Source of the DNA: Tautonia sp040717455
GTDB taxonomy: Bacteria; Planctomycetota; Planctomycetia; Isosphaerales; Isosphaeraceae
NCBI RefSeq assembly: GCF_040717455.1
Contig: NZ_JBFEFH010000009.1
Location: 151,813-215,812, forward strand
Length of the DNA stretch: 64,000 bases
Direction: 5' to 3'
Under the pieces are notes generated by a model. The model saw only the letters and a program-made list of their open reading frames with translations, was not told the DNA's origin and searched no databases. Of the stretch, positions 34,347-43,324 are shown one piece after another; position 1 is the first letter of the stretch; each line of letters starts with the position of its first letter. The translations under genes were made by a program, and so were the position numbers.

Positions 34347-35305
34347 CGCAACAGGGTGCGGCCATCCGAATCGTCCAGCTCGCGAAGCGGTTCCGGGGGG
34401 TGACGGCGGTCGACGGCCTCTCGCTCGACGTGCCCGAGGGGGCCGTCTTCGGCCTGCTCGGCGAGAACGGCGCGGGCAAGACGACGACGATCCAGGTCTT
34501 GCTCGGCCTGCTCGCCCCCGACGCCGGGCAGACGCGCGTGCTGGGGCTCGACCCGAGCCGGGAGGGCCTGGCCGTGCGTCGCCGGGTCGGCTACGTGCCC
34601 GAGGTCCCGGCCCTCTACGACTGGATGACGCCGGCCGAGATCGGCTGGTTCGCCGCCGGGTTCCACGCCGAGGGCCCCGGCGGGTCGGTCGGGTACGAGT
34701 CGCGGTTCAACGACCTGATCCGGGGGTTCGCCCTGCCCCCGGCCCGCAAGATCAAGATGTTGTCGAAGGGGATGCGGGCGAAGGTCAGCCTGTCGCTCGC
34801 GCTGGCGGGCGATCCGGGATTGTTGATCCTCGACGAGCCGACCTCGGGACTCGACGTGATGGTCCGCCGCGAGTTCCTGGAGCAGATGGTGGACCTGGCC
34901 GGGTCGGGCCGCACGGTCCTGCTCTCCAGCCATCAGCTCGCCGAGGTGGAGCGGGTGGCGAGCCATGTGGCCCTGATGCACGGCGGGAAGCTGCTCCTGG
35001 CCGAGCCGCTCGATCAGCTCCGGTCGCAGACCTTCTTGCTGGCGATCACCTTCGGCGATCGTTCCCACCCGGTCGCCCCTCCCGATCACCTGCCGATGGA
35101 ATTGATCGACGCCGCCGATGCCCCCCGGCAGGCCCACTGGCTCGTCCGGGCCCGCGATCGGGCGGCGTGCGAGGCGGTGCGGGCCTTGCCGGGGGTCGAG
35201 TCGGTCGAGATCGAAGTCCCCACGCTCGAAGATATTTATCTCGGTTACATGCGGTCGCGTCGGCCGACGCCGTCCGGCCCCCCGTCCGAGGTCCACGTGG
35301 CCTGA
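34343..35305 (+). CDS. ABC transporter ATP-binding protein
   Basis: 320 residues from ATG 34343, four bases inside the preceding GntR gene. Walker A GENGAGKTT, signature LSKGM, Walker B LLILDEPTSGLD and the H-loop SSHQ are all present, so the ATPase should be active. A C-terminal region of about 90 residues after the nucleotide-binding domain resembles DrrA/NatA-type exporters. It energises the permease encoded 50 bp downstream. Regulation by the GntR protein in the same operon is likely. Confidence 0.93.
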   Translation: MTQQGAAIRIVQLAKRFRGVTAVDGLSLDVPEGAVFGLLGENGAGKTTTIQVLLGLLAPDAGQTRVLGLDPSREGLAVRRRVGYVPEVPALYDWMTPAEIGWFAAGFHAEGPGGSVGYESRFNDLIRGFALPPARKIKMLSKGMRAKVSLSLALAGDPGLLILDEPTSGLDVMVRREFLEQMVDLAGSGRTVLLSSHQLAEVERVASHVALMHGGKLLLAEPLDQLRSQTFLLAITFGDRSHPVAPPDHLPMELIDAADAPRQAHWLVRARDRAACEAVRALPGVESVEIEVPTLEDIYLGYMRSRRPTPSGPPSEVHVA

Positions 35306-35355
35306 TCGGGTTCCTGCGCGTTCTATCCGTTGACCCGTTGAGGGGAGGCCCGCTC

Positions 35356-38184
35356 ATGCTTGCTCGGCTCTGGTGGAAAGACGCCCGGCAATTCGGCCCG
35401 GCCTGGGGGGCGATTGCCGTGATGGCCCTGGTCGGCTTCCTGCTGGCCGGCCGCTATCTGCCCGATGAGGACGGGGTTGATACGAGTATCTGGGGCTTCG
35501 CGATCCTCTTCTCCGGCCTCTATGCCCTGGCCATCGCGACGGCCGCGATCGCCGGCGAGCGCGAGAACGGGACCTTGCGCCTGCTGGATACGCTCCCGGC
35601 GCCGAGGGGGCGACTCTGGGACGCCAAGGCGTCGTTCGCGGTCGTCTCGTCGCTGGCGTTGACGCTCGTCTTGCTGCTGATCGCGGCCACGCAGGTGAAT
35701 TCGTGGGAGTTCGACGGCCTGGGCGGGCCGGGGGCGACGCTCGGCAAGCTCCTCCTGGTCCTTGCCCTGATCCTGGAGGCGATCGGCTGGGGATTGTTCT
35801 GGTCGGCCCTCGTGCCGAACGTGCTGGCGGCGGCGGCGGTGGCGGCATGTTGCCTGCTCCTGCTCCTGCCCGCGCTGGCGCCGGTGATCGGCGAATCGAC
35901 GCCGACGATCTTGATGCCATCCTCGACGCCGATCCGATTGTGGATCGCGATCACCACGGCGGGGCTCTCCCGGGTGGTCTTCCTCGCCTCCGGGCCGCCC
36001 CATCGCCCCTGGAAGGGTGTTCGGGCGGAAACGCCGGGCACGGGACAGGCCGTCGCGTCGCCGAGCGATCATGTGTCCATTCGCGCCCCATCCGGCTCGT
36101 CCTGGTCCCGGACCCTGGCCAGCCTCGCCTGGCAGGCGTCGCGCGAGGCGCGATCGGCGTGGCCGTACCTGGTGCTGCTGGGCCTGGGGGTCCCGGTGCT
36201 GGGGTGGCTCGCGGCCGATGTGATCTACGGCCTGGATCCGTTCGGCCTGGCGCTCTTCCTCTGCCCCGTGGTGGCATTGCTGGCGGGCGTGGGGGTGTTC
36301 CACGCCGAGCAGCGCGGCCGGTCGTTCCTGCTCCTGACCCATCACGGGGTCCGCCCGGCCATCGTCTGGCCGATCAAGGTGGCGGTCTGGGGGGTGGGAC
36401 TCATGATGATCTGGGTCCCCCTGAGTTTGTTTCTCCTGGCTGTCGGACCGAGGCCGACGCTTACCCTGGTCGAGGCGACGGTGGTCTACCTGGGCCTGAC
36501 CCTGGCGAGCTTCTCGGTGGGATTGCTCTGCGGCATGGCGATTCGGCGGGGGATCACGGCGGCCCTGATCGGCGTGGTGCTGCTGGTGGCCTTGATCGTG
36601 CCGGTCGGGATCATGATCGACATCCGGTTGCTCGATCCCCGGTGGACGATCGTCTTGCCCTTGGCCTTGCTCGCGGTGTCGTGGGCCTGGACGGGCCCCT
36701 GGATGCTCGACCGGCCGGGGGCGTCGCGGTGGGTCCGCCTGGGGGGGCTGGTGCTCCTGTTCGTGGGGACGTTGTTCCCCCTGTACATGGGCCTTCGCGT
36801 CTGGCCGATGCCCGACCCCGGCCCCCTGCCCGCCGAACTCCGTGCGCAGCTCACCGTCTCCCGGGCAGACGAGGGGGATGACGCCGGCCCGCTCTATCAA
36901 GAGGCCGTGAACGTGGTCAGGCAAGTTCAGTCGGATCGCGCGATGGCCGAGGGGATGGGCCGGCCGATGATCCTCACCAGTGAGGATCTCGATCGCCTGC
37001 CCGATGCGCAGACCTGGATCGATGCCCATGCCGAAGCCATTGAATTCGCCCGACGCGCCAGCATTCTCCCATATGTGCGGTTCGGATCCCTAGAAGGGCG
37101 TACGGTGTTCGATTGGGGCGCATCAGAAGACGTGCCGGTCATGCCGGTGGCCGACCTCCTCTGGGTGGTGGCCGATCGACGCCGGCAGATCGGCGACATG
37201 GACGGCGCGTGGGAGGATTTGCTCACGCTTTTCCGCATGTCTCGCCAGCCGTTTGAACCGAGGACGGCAAGGAATGCGACCATCCTCCTGGGCATCGAGG
37301 AACAGACCCTGCGCCGGGCGATGAACTGGGCGATGAGCGAGCGACAGACGCCCGAGCTGCTTCGCAATGCGCTCGAATCGTTTCAAACGCTCGATCCCCC
37401 GCCCGATCCGCTGCTCGTGATCGCGACCGAGCAGGTGATCGCCGAGCAGACGCTCGACCTCCCCCGCGAGACCTTGCGCGATGGCCTGGCACGGAGCAAC
37501 ACGCCTTCACGATCTCAGGGGAGCGTCACCCCCGAAATCGCCGCCTGGACGGGGGCCATCAGCACCCCCTGGGAGATCGAGCGGGCGCGGCGGGTGCTCC
37601 GGACGGTGCTTGGCGACTGGCGCATCGGCCTGGATCGGGGGCCGTTCCGCTCGGTGATTTACGAGCCGTACCGCGTGCAACGCGAGACGCAACTGCTGGA
37701 GGCGTCTCCCCTGGTCGAGGAACTCGTCCCCCCGATGCTCGCCCCGATGATCCGGGCGAATGACCAGAACGAGGTCGATCGGCGCGCCCTGGTCCAGATC
37801 CTCGCCCTGAGGGCCTGGCAGCTCGAGCACGACGGCCGGTGGCCCGACCGGCTCCAGGACCTCGTGCCGTCGGAACTCGACCGCCTGCCCGACGACCCGT
37901 ACAAGCCCGGCCAGCCGTTCGGGTATGTCGGGTCCTCGACCGATGCCTCGGACGTCATCGGCTCGCTGAACTGGTTGCTGGGGGCCCCGCGCGGCCCCTC
38001 GTCGAGCGGCCTGCCGGTCATCTTGCTCTACAGCATCGGGCCCGATGCTGTGGATCAGCGCGGGGCCTTCGTCCTGCCGCGCAATCAGATCGGGCAGGGA
38101 GACATCGTCTACCCCCTGCCCGATGATCGGCCGCGACCCGCCAAACCGGACGATCCGGACCTGGAGTCGCTTGCGCCGGATTGA
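35356..38184 (+). CDS. ABC transporter permease with a long C-terminal soluble domain of unknown function
   Basis: 942 residues, ATG 35356 with GAGGGGAGG upstream. The first 480 or so residues hold about twelve hydrophobic segments in two blocks (about 20-200 and 270-480), like two fused ABC-2-type membrane domains with the opening MLARLWWKDARQFGP and the cytosolic GERENGTLRLLDTLPAPR. The remaining 460 residues (from about 485) are soluble and largely helical (GAWEDLLTLFRMSRQPFEP; LEHDGRWPDRLQDLVPSEL) and match no domain I recognise. The last part resembles segments of planctomycete secreted proteins of unknown role. Usual ABC-2 permeases are 250-550 residues. Confidence 0.85.
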   Translation: MLARLWWKDARQFGPAWGAIAVMALVGFLLAGRYLPDEDGVDTSIWGFAILFSGLYALAIATAAIAGERENGTLRLLDTLPAPRGRLWDAKASFAVVSSLALTLVLLLIAATQVNSWEFDGLGGPGATLGKLLLVLALILEAIGWGLFWSALVPNVLAAAAVAACCLLLLLPALAPVIGESTPTILMPSSTPIRLWIAITTAGLSRVVFLASGPPHRPWKGVRAETPGTGQAVASPSDHVSIRAPSGSSWSRTLASLAWQASREARSAWPYLVLLGLGVPVLGWLAADVIYGLDPFGLALFLCPVVALLAGVGVFHAEQRGRSFLLLTHHGVRPAIVWPIKVAVWGVGLMMIWVPLSLFLLAVGPRPTLTLVEATVVYLGLTLASFSVGLLCGMAIRRGITAALIGVVLLVALIVPVGIMIDIRLLDPRWTIVLPLALLAVSWAWTGPWMLDRPGASRWVRLGGLVLLFVGTLFPLYMGLRVWPMPDPGPLPAELRAQLTVSRADEGDDAGPLYQEAVNVVRQVQSDRAMAEGMGRPMILTSEDLDRLPDAQTWIDAHAEAIEFARRASILPYVRFGSLEGRTVFDWGASEDVPVMPVADLLWVVADRRRQIGDMDGAWEDLLTLFRMSRQPFEPRTARNATILLGIEEQTLRRAMNWAMSERQTPELLRNALESFQTLDPPPDPLLVIATEQVIAEQTLDLPRETLRDGLARSNTPSRSQGSVTPEIAAWTGAISTPWEIERARRVLRTVLGDWRIGLDRGPFRSVIYEPYRVQRETQLLEASPLVEELVPPMLAPMIRANDQNEVDRRALVQILALRAWQLEHDGRWPDRLQDLVPSELDRLPDDPYKPGQPFGYVGSSTDASDVIGSLNWLLGAPRGPSSSGLPVILLYSIGPDAVDQRGAFVLPRNQIGQGDIVYPLPDDRPRPAKPDDPDLESLAPD

Positions 38185-38188
38185 TCGA

Positions 38189-40678
38189 TCAATGCCGGAA
38201 CAGGAATTCCGGGTGGTTGAGCAAGGACCAGAGCAGGTCCTCGGCCACCCGGCGGCGGTCGGCGTCGTCGGTGGCGGCGTCGAGCCGGTCGAGCGCGAGG
38301 GTCGTTTCGCTCTCGGTCGGGAACCGGCAGAGGGTGGCGAGGAAGAGTTCCTCGATCACACTGGCATCGTCGGCCCCCGAGGCCATCAGGCGGCCGATCC
38401 GGTTCTCCTCGGCGCTGACCTTGCGGTGGACCGTGCGACCGCCGACAAGCTGAAGTGCCTGCTCAAGTGTGGAATCTTCCTCGCGTTCGCATTCGCACGC
38501 CTCCGACCGCAGGGGCTGGCCGAAGGTCCGCAGGAACGGGTGGGAAAACTCGCCGTCGGGCACCTCGACCGCCCTCGTTCCGGGGGGAAGGTGAAAAAGT
38601 CGTTCATCCACGCCGGTCGCCTGGGAGATGGCGTCGAGCAACACCTCGGCCGGGAGCAGTTCCACGAGCGACCGGGAGAAATAGCGGTCGTCCCCGGCGT
38701 TGAAGGCGTTCGGCTCGGCCGAGAGCTGGTAGGCCCGGCTGGTGCAGATGAGGCGGATCGTCCGTTTCACGTCGAAGTCGTGGGCGACGAAGTCGTCGGC
38801 CAGGGCGTCGAGCAAGGCTTCGGAGATCGGCGGGTTCGAGGCGCGGAGGTCGTCGACCGGGTCGACGATCCCCTTGCCCATCAGGTGATGCCAGATGCGG
38901 TTGACGGCGGCCCTGGCGAAGAAGGGGTTGTCCGGCGACGTGATCCAGTCGGCCAGGGCCTCGCGGCGGTCGGCCCCCTCGGGGATGTCGGGGGCTTCGG
39001 CACCCAGCGGCTTCGGGGTCATCACCTGTCCGGTGCGGGGCTGGCGGACCTCGCGGCCGGGGCGGAGGTAGACGGTCTCTTCCTTGTTGTACTGGGCGAA
39101 GAACTGCGGGCCGTTCTTGTAGTTCACCTGGCTGAAGAAGGCGGCCATGCCGTAGTAGTCGTCCTGGGTCCAGCGGTCGGCCACGTGGTTGTGGCACTTG
39201 GCGCACTGGAGCCGGAGGCCGAGGAAGAGCTGGCTGACCGTCTCGACCCGCTCCTCCGGGTTCCGGATCCGGCGGTAGAAGCTGGCGGGCGGGTTCGAGT
39301 AGTTCGGCCCCTTCGCCGTCACGATGGAGCGGACGAACTCGTCGAACGGCGTGTTCTCGGCCACCTGGTCCCGGATCCAGCGGTAGTAGCTGAACGCCCC
39401 CTTGTGCCCCGTGTAGCGCTGATTGCACCCGAGCCGGTCGGCCCACTTCATCGTCCAGAAGTCGACATACTCGGTACTGTTGAGCAAATCGTCGACCACC
39501 CGCTCCCGCTTGTCGGGGGACGGATCGCCCACGAAGGTCCGGATCTGCTCCGGCGTCGGCGGCAGGCCGGTCACGCCGAGCGACACGCGCCTGAGGAACG
39601 TCGTGTCGTCGCTCAGTTCCGAGGGGGGGAGCCTCAGCAACTCCCACTTGGCGGCCAGGTGCTCGTCGATGAAATTGTTCGCGGGGGGGTCGGACCAGGC
39701 GAATCCGTCCACCGGCTCTCGGAAGATGAGGCGGACGGTGGCGACCTGGGTGTCGAAGTTGACCAGGATGGTGGTTTCGCCCGTGCCGACCTTGCGGATC
39801 AGGCCGCCCGGCGCGATCGTGGCGATGGTCTCGTCCGACGACTCATAACGGGCCAGCCGGGTGACGTCGCGCGTCGACCCGTCGTCGTAGATCAGTCGGG
39901 CCGACAAGTGTTGCGACGTACCCGGCAGGTCGATCACCCGGTCTCCGGGCGAGACCTCCAGCCCGACCGGCCTGGGCAACCCTTCCGGCTCGGGCCGAAG
40001 CCCCTCGGCGATCCAGTCGCGGACGATCCGATAGGTCGGGTCGCCCGGCGAGAACCGGACGCCCCCTTCATGCGGCACGGCCCCCGAGCCTTTGAGCAGG
40101 ACCAGGCTCTGCTCCGGGTCGAACGGGTTGACCCGACGGTTGCCGACCTCCCGGGCGAGGCTCGCGAAGTCGAGCACCGGGTCGTACCCGCGGAGGCTCA
40201 GGCGGAAGCCGTCCTTGCCGGTCGGCGTTCCGTGGCAGGCCCCCGCATTGCAACCGGCCTTGGTCAGGGCGGGCAGGACCTCATGCTCGAACCGCCGAGG
40301 GTCGGCCACCCCGGCCCGATCGACCGTCACGGTTGCCGAGGCCTCGACCCCGCCGACCCGGGCCACGATCTCCGATCGGCCGTTGCTTTGCGGATGCATG
40401 AGCCCCGACCCTTCGATGCTCACCACCGAACCCTCGGCCGGATCGAGCGCGGCCTCGGCGGTCAGGTCGCGTACCGAGCCGTCGGCGAAGTGGCCGGTGA
40501 CGACCAGTTGCGCCTCGCTCCGGGCGCCGTCCAGGTGGATCGTGCTCGGCTCGATCGTCAGGCGGATCGGCCCTGCGTCGTCGGCGACTGCGGGAGCACA
40601 GGCGAGCCACAGCACCCCGCCCAGGGTCAGCGAGCGCTTCATCCACGATTGCCTGGTCGGGTTCGGCCGGTCGGTCAT
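38189..40678 (-). CDS. DUF1549/DUF1553 planctomycete protein with N-terminal Ig-like domains
   Basis: 829 residues from ATG 40678, which has a strong GAGGAGG ribosome site and starts a signal peptide (LGGVLWLACAPAVA). Two bacterial Ig-like (BIG_2) segments flank a cytochrome-like CNAGACHG site; DUF1549 follows (LGVTGLPPTPEQIRTF) with CAKCHNH, then DUF1553 (RAAVNRIWHHLMGKGI; LLDAISQATGV). Unlike the 15.6-kb paralogue it lacks the long coiled coil and carries Ig domains, a different subfamily. It is divergent from its DUF1501 partner, 154 bp apart. Exported; the substrate is unknown. A 12-bp palindrome TTGATCGATCAA covers both stop codons at the convergent junction with the ABC permease gene. 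Confidence 0.92.
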   Translation of the reverse strand: MTDRPNPTRQSWMKRSLTLGGVLWLACAPAVADDAGPIRLTIEPSTIHLDGARSEAQLVVTGHFADGSVRDLTAEAALDPAEGSVVSIEGSGLMHPQSNGRSEIVARVGGVEASATVTVDRAGVADPRRFEHEVLPALTKAGCNAGACHGTPTGKDGFRLSLRGYDPVLDFASLAREVGNRRVNPFDPEQSLVLLKGSGAVPHEGGVRFSPGDPTYRIVRDWIAEGLRPEPEGLPRPVGLEVSPGDRVIDLPGTSQHLSARLIYDDGSTRDVTRLARYESSDETIATIAPGGLIRKVGTGETTILVNFDTQVATVRLIFREPVDGFAWSDPPANNFIDEHLAAKWELLRLPPSELSDDTTFLRRVSLGVTGLPPTPEQIRTFVGDPSPDKRERVVDDLLNSTEYVDFWTMKWADRLGCNQRYTGHKGAFSYYRWIRDQVAENTPFDEFVRSIVTAKGPNYSNPPASFYRRIRNPEERVETVSQLFLGLRLQCAKCHNHVADRWTQDDYYGMAAFFSQVNYKNGPQFFAQYNKEETVYLRPGREVRQPRTGQVMTPKPLGAEAPDIPEGADRREALADWITSPDNPFFARAAVNRIWHHLMGKGIVDPVDDLRASNPPISEALLDALADDFVAHDFDVKRTIRLICTSRAYQLSAEPNAFNAGDDRYFSRSLVELLPAEVLLDAISQATGVDERLFHLPPGTRAVEVPDGEFSHPFLRTFGQPLRSEACECEREEDSTLEQALQLVGGRTVHRKVSAEENRIGRLMASGADDASVIEELFLATLCRFPTESETTLALDRLDAATDDADRRRVAEDLLWSLLNHPEFLFRH

Positions 40679-40750
40679 GACGACCTCCTCACGGTGGATC
40701 GGCGGATCGGTCGGTCGATTCGGTCTGATCAAGATCGGGGTGGTTTCCCG

Positions 40751-40780
40751 AGCCTTTACTGTTTATAAGATATTAAACCT
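40751..40780. promoter_or_regulatory. probable divergent promoter region
   Basis: A 30-bp AT-rich island inside otherwise GC-rich DNA, between the divergent DUF1549/1553 and DUF1501 genes (gap 40679-40832). TATAAG (40764-40769) and TATTAA (40771-40776) are possible -10 hexamers. A shared regulatory region would co-express the pair. The exact elements are not resolved. Confidence 0.4.
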
Positions 40781-40832
40781 TTGGAGGCCCGAAACGCGAG
40801 GCCGATTCCCCGAACGAATGGAGAGCAAGGCG

Positions 40833-42200
40833 ATGCGCCACGAGCCAATCGGTTGTCGGGAGTTTGTCGAGACTCGGACCTCGCGTCGCCAGATCCTTCA
40901 AATTGGTGTGCTCGGATGGCTCGGCCTGGGCCTGGCCGACGTCTTGAAGGCCGAAGGCTCGGGCCGGGGGCTGCCGATCAAGGCGAAGTCGGTCATCTTC
41001 CTGCACCAGTTCGGCGGCGCGAGCCATCACGACACCTTCGACATGAAGCCCGACGCCCCGGCCGAGATCCGGGGCGAGTTCAACCCGATCGCCTCGAACC
41101 TGCCCGGCGTCCAGGTCTGCGAATTGCTGCCGAAGATGGCGACCGTGATGGACAAGGTCTGCCTCGTCCGGTCGGTCAACCACCGGACCGGGGCGCACAA
41201 CTCGGCCACCTATTACTCCCTGACCGGCCACAAGCCGCTCATCGACATCGTGACGGCCAACGCCACGGCGACCGACTTCCCGGCCTACGGCTCGATCGTC
41301 GACAAGCTCGCCCCCAGCCCGCCGACGATCCCGACCGCCGTCTCCCTGCCCACGATGATCGCCGACGGCCCCTTCCGCACCCCCGGCGAGTTCGCCGGTT
41401 TCCTCGGCAAGCAGCACGACCCCCTGTTCATCCTCAAAGACCCGAACAAGCCGGAGTTCTCGGTCGAGGAGCTGAGCCTGCCGCTCGAAGTCCCCACCGA
41501 ACGCGCCGGCGACCGGCGGGCGATGCTCTCGGAGTTGACCCAGTTCGCCCGGCTCGGCGATCAACTTTCGGCCGTGAAGGGGATGAACGCGTATCAGCAG
41601 CGGGCCTTCGACCTGCTCACCTCCCCCGAGACCCAGCGGGCGTTCGACATCCACTCCGAGCCCGAATCGGTCCGCGAACGCTACGGCCGCACCACCTACG
41701 GCCAGAGTGTCTTGATGGCCCGCCGCCTGGTCGAGGCCGGCGTGCGGTTCGTCACCGTCTACTACTCCCCCAACATCGGCGGCTGGGACACGCACAAGGA
41801 CAACTTCAACACCCTGCGCGACTCGCGCCTGCCGATCACCGATCAGACCCTGCCCACCCTGCTCGAAGACCTCGACGAGCGTGGCATGCTCGACGACACG
41901 ATGGTCGTCTGGACCGGCGAGTTCGGCCGGACCCCCCGCATCAACAAGGACGCCGGCCGCGACCACTGGCCGCAGTGCTACACGATCCTCATGGCCGGCG
42001 GCGGCCTGAAGCGCGGCTACGTCCACGGCGCCTCCGACGCCTCCGGGGCCTACCCGAAGTCCGACCCCTGCACGCCCGACGACATCTCCGCCACCATGTT
42101 CCACTGCCTCGGCATCGACCCGGCCACCGAGCTGCGCGACCAGCTCAACCGGCCGATCCCCGTGTCTTATGGGTCGCCGATCGCCCCGATCCTCGCCTGA
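40833..42200 (+). CDS. DUF1501 domain-containing Tat-exported protein, second copy
   Basis: 455 residues from ATG 40833, five codons inside a longer frame, chosen for GGAG/AAGG directly upstream. Twin-arginine signal TSRRQILQIGVLGWLGLGL. DUF1501 segments SVIFLHQFGGASHHDTFDMK, NHRTGAHNSATYYSLTGHKP and VVWTGEFGRTPRINKDAGRD are intact, with the aspartate/histidine-rich metal-binding pattern of the sulfatase-like superfamily. It differs clearly from the 18.4-kb copy, so the two cassettes are old paralogues. Partner of the divergent DUF1549/1553 gene. Confidence 0.93.
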   Translation: MRHEPIGCREFVETRTSRRQILQIGVLGWLGLGLADVLKAEGSGRGLPIKAKSVIFLHQFGGASHHDTFDMKPDAPAEIRGEFNPIASNLPGVQVCELLPKMATVMDKVCLVRSVNHRTGAHNSATYYSLTGHKPLIDIVTANATATDFPAYGSIVDKLAPSPPTIPTAVSLPTMIADGPFRTPGEFAGFLGKQHDPLFILKDPNKPEFSVEELSLPLEVPTERAGDRRAMLSELTQFARLGDQLSAVKGMNAYQQRAFDLLTSPETQRAFDIHSEPESVRERYGRTTYGQSVLMARRLVEAGVRFVTVYYSPNIGGWDTHKDNFNTLRDSRLPITDQTLPTLLEDLDERGMLDDTMVVWTGEFGRTPRINKDAGRDHWPQCYTILMAGGGLKRGYVHGASDASGAYPKSDPCTPDDISATMFHCLGIDPATELRDQLNRPIPVSYGSPIAPILA

Positions 42201-42224
42201 TCCGCCGGGGGTGCCGGGGGCAGG

Positions 42225-43031
42225 TCATCCCCCGGTCGCCGGCATCCCCAACCCCGCCAGGAACGCGCCGAGCAGGCGGTTGAACGCCTCCGGCTGGCAG
42301 AGGTTGCTGGGGTCGATCGCATCAGCGATGACCTCAAGCTTCGCCCCGGGGATCGGCCCGATCGCCCGTTCCATGAGCGTGACGGCCGTCTTGCTCCACC
42401 CGCCGACGATCCCGAGCGTGGGGCAGGCGATCCGATCGGCCGGGCGGACCGCGTCGATCCGGCACATGGCGATGCTTTGTAACACCGCCTCGGTCGGCCG
42501 GAAGCCATCGACCAGATCGGGGATCGCCGCGTGCGCCGTCGGCCAGCGCCGGAAGAACAGGCCGGCCAGTCCCTTCAACACCGGCCGGGGCAGATAATAC
42601 ATCCCCAGCGTCAGGTACGAGCCGAGCAGCAAGAGCCCCTCCATCGGCCTGCTCGCCCGCAACTCGCCGAACGCATCGACCACGACCAGGCCCGCGAGTC
42701 GTTCCGGATGCCTCAATGCGAACTGCAAGGCGACCGCCCCGCCGTAGGACACGCCGACCATCACCGCCGATGGGACGCCCATCACATCCATCAAGCTCGC
42801 CAGGTCGTCGCACTGGCGGTCGATCACCGTCCCGATCGGCCCGTCGAGCCTGCCCGACCCGCCATTGCCGCGCAGGTCGGGCCGGATCACCCGGCGTGTC
42901 GCCCGAAACGCCTCCGCCTGCGGCGCGAACATCCGATGCGTCCCTCCCAGGCCGGGGACGAACAGCAGGGGCACTCCGACCCCCTCGTCCTCGTAATGCA
43001 GTTCCGTCTCGTCGAGCAACAGGCGGGGCAT
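42225..43031 (-). CDS. alpha/beta-hydrolase fold protein with a degenerate catalytic triad
   Basis: 268 residues from ATG 43031. A clear alpha/beta-hydrolase fold: oxyanion region FVPGLGGTHRMF, DLRGNGGSG, nucleophile elbow GVSYGG (Ser95), and the usual C-terminal QPEAFN. The catalytic acid after strand 6 (normally in VGxxD) reads VGGWSK, and the catalytic His (normally AGHxSN) reads AIDPSN with Asp240. Thus only Ser95 remains of the standard triad. It could be a binding protein, or an enzyme using other residues. Convergent with the DUF1501 gene, 24 bp apart. Confidence 0.85.
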   Translation of the reverse strand: MPRLLLDETELHYEDEGVGVPLLFVPGLGGTHRMFAPQAEAFRATRRVIRPDLRGNGGSGRLDGPIGTVIDRQCDDLASLMDVMGVPSAVMVGVSYGGAVALQFALRHPERLAGLVVVDAFGELRASRPMEGLLLLGSYLTLGMYYLPRPVLKGLAGLFFRRWPTAHAAIPDLVDGFRPTEAVLQSIAMCRIDAVRPADRIACPTLGIVGGWSKTAVTLMERAIGPIPGAKLEVIADAIDPSNLCQPEAFNRLLGAFLAGLGMPATGG

Positions 43032-43147
43032 CGTCGGCGGCTCCCCCTCGACGGGGATCGGGCGAACGGGGAAACTCGGGCGATCGTCCGTCGCACCGAC
43101 GAGCGCCGTTCGTTGCGTCTGCGTTTCGAGTCGCCCTTGCGGATCGA

Positions 43148-43250
43148 CCCCCTCACCCGGCCTTCGGCCACCCTCTCCCCCAATGGGGGCGAGGGTTGAA
43201 TCTGTCTCCCTCTCCCCCGCTTCGGGGGAGAGGGCCGGGGTGAGGGGGCC
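43148..43250. repeat. complete double-hairpin repeat, two inverted halves
   Basis: Two half-elements face each other: CCCCTCACCCGGCC with hairpin CCCTCTCCCCC/GGGGGCGAGGG (43148-43195), then TCTCCCTCTCCCCC/GGGGGAGAGGG followed by CCGGGGTGAGGGGG (43207-43250). The outer ends are inverted repeats of each other. It lies in the 293-bp gap between divergent genes. Confidence 0.75.
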
Positions 43251-43324
43251 TTCACAAGCACGCAAGAACCGCGCTCGATCCTACCGGAATTCCCCCCCCC
43301 GATCCCGCCTCGGAGCCTCCCCCC

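Noticed and set aside
38045..40768. Rightward open frame of about 900 codons opposite the DUF1549/1553 gene
   Set aside because: Arg/Gly/Val-rich shadow, no ribosome site; the opposite strand has clear domains and a signal peptide.
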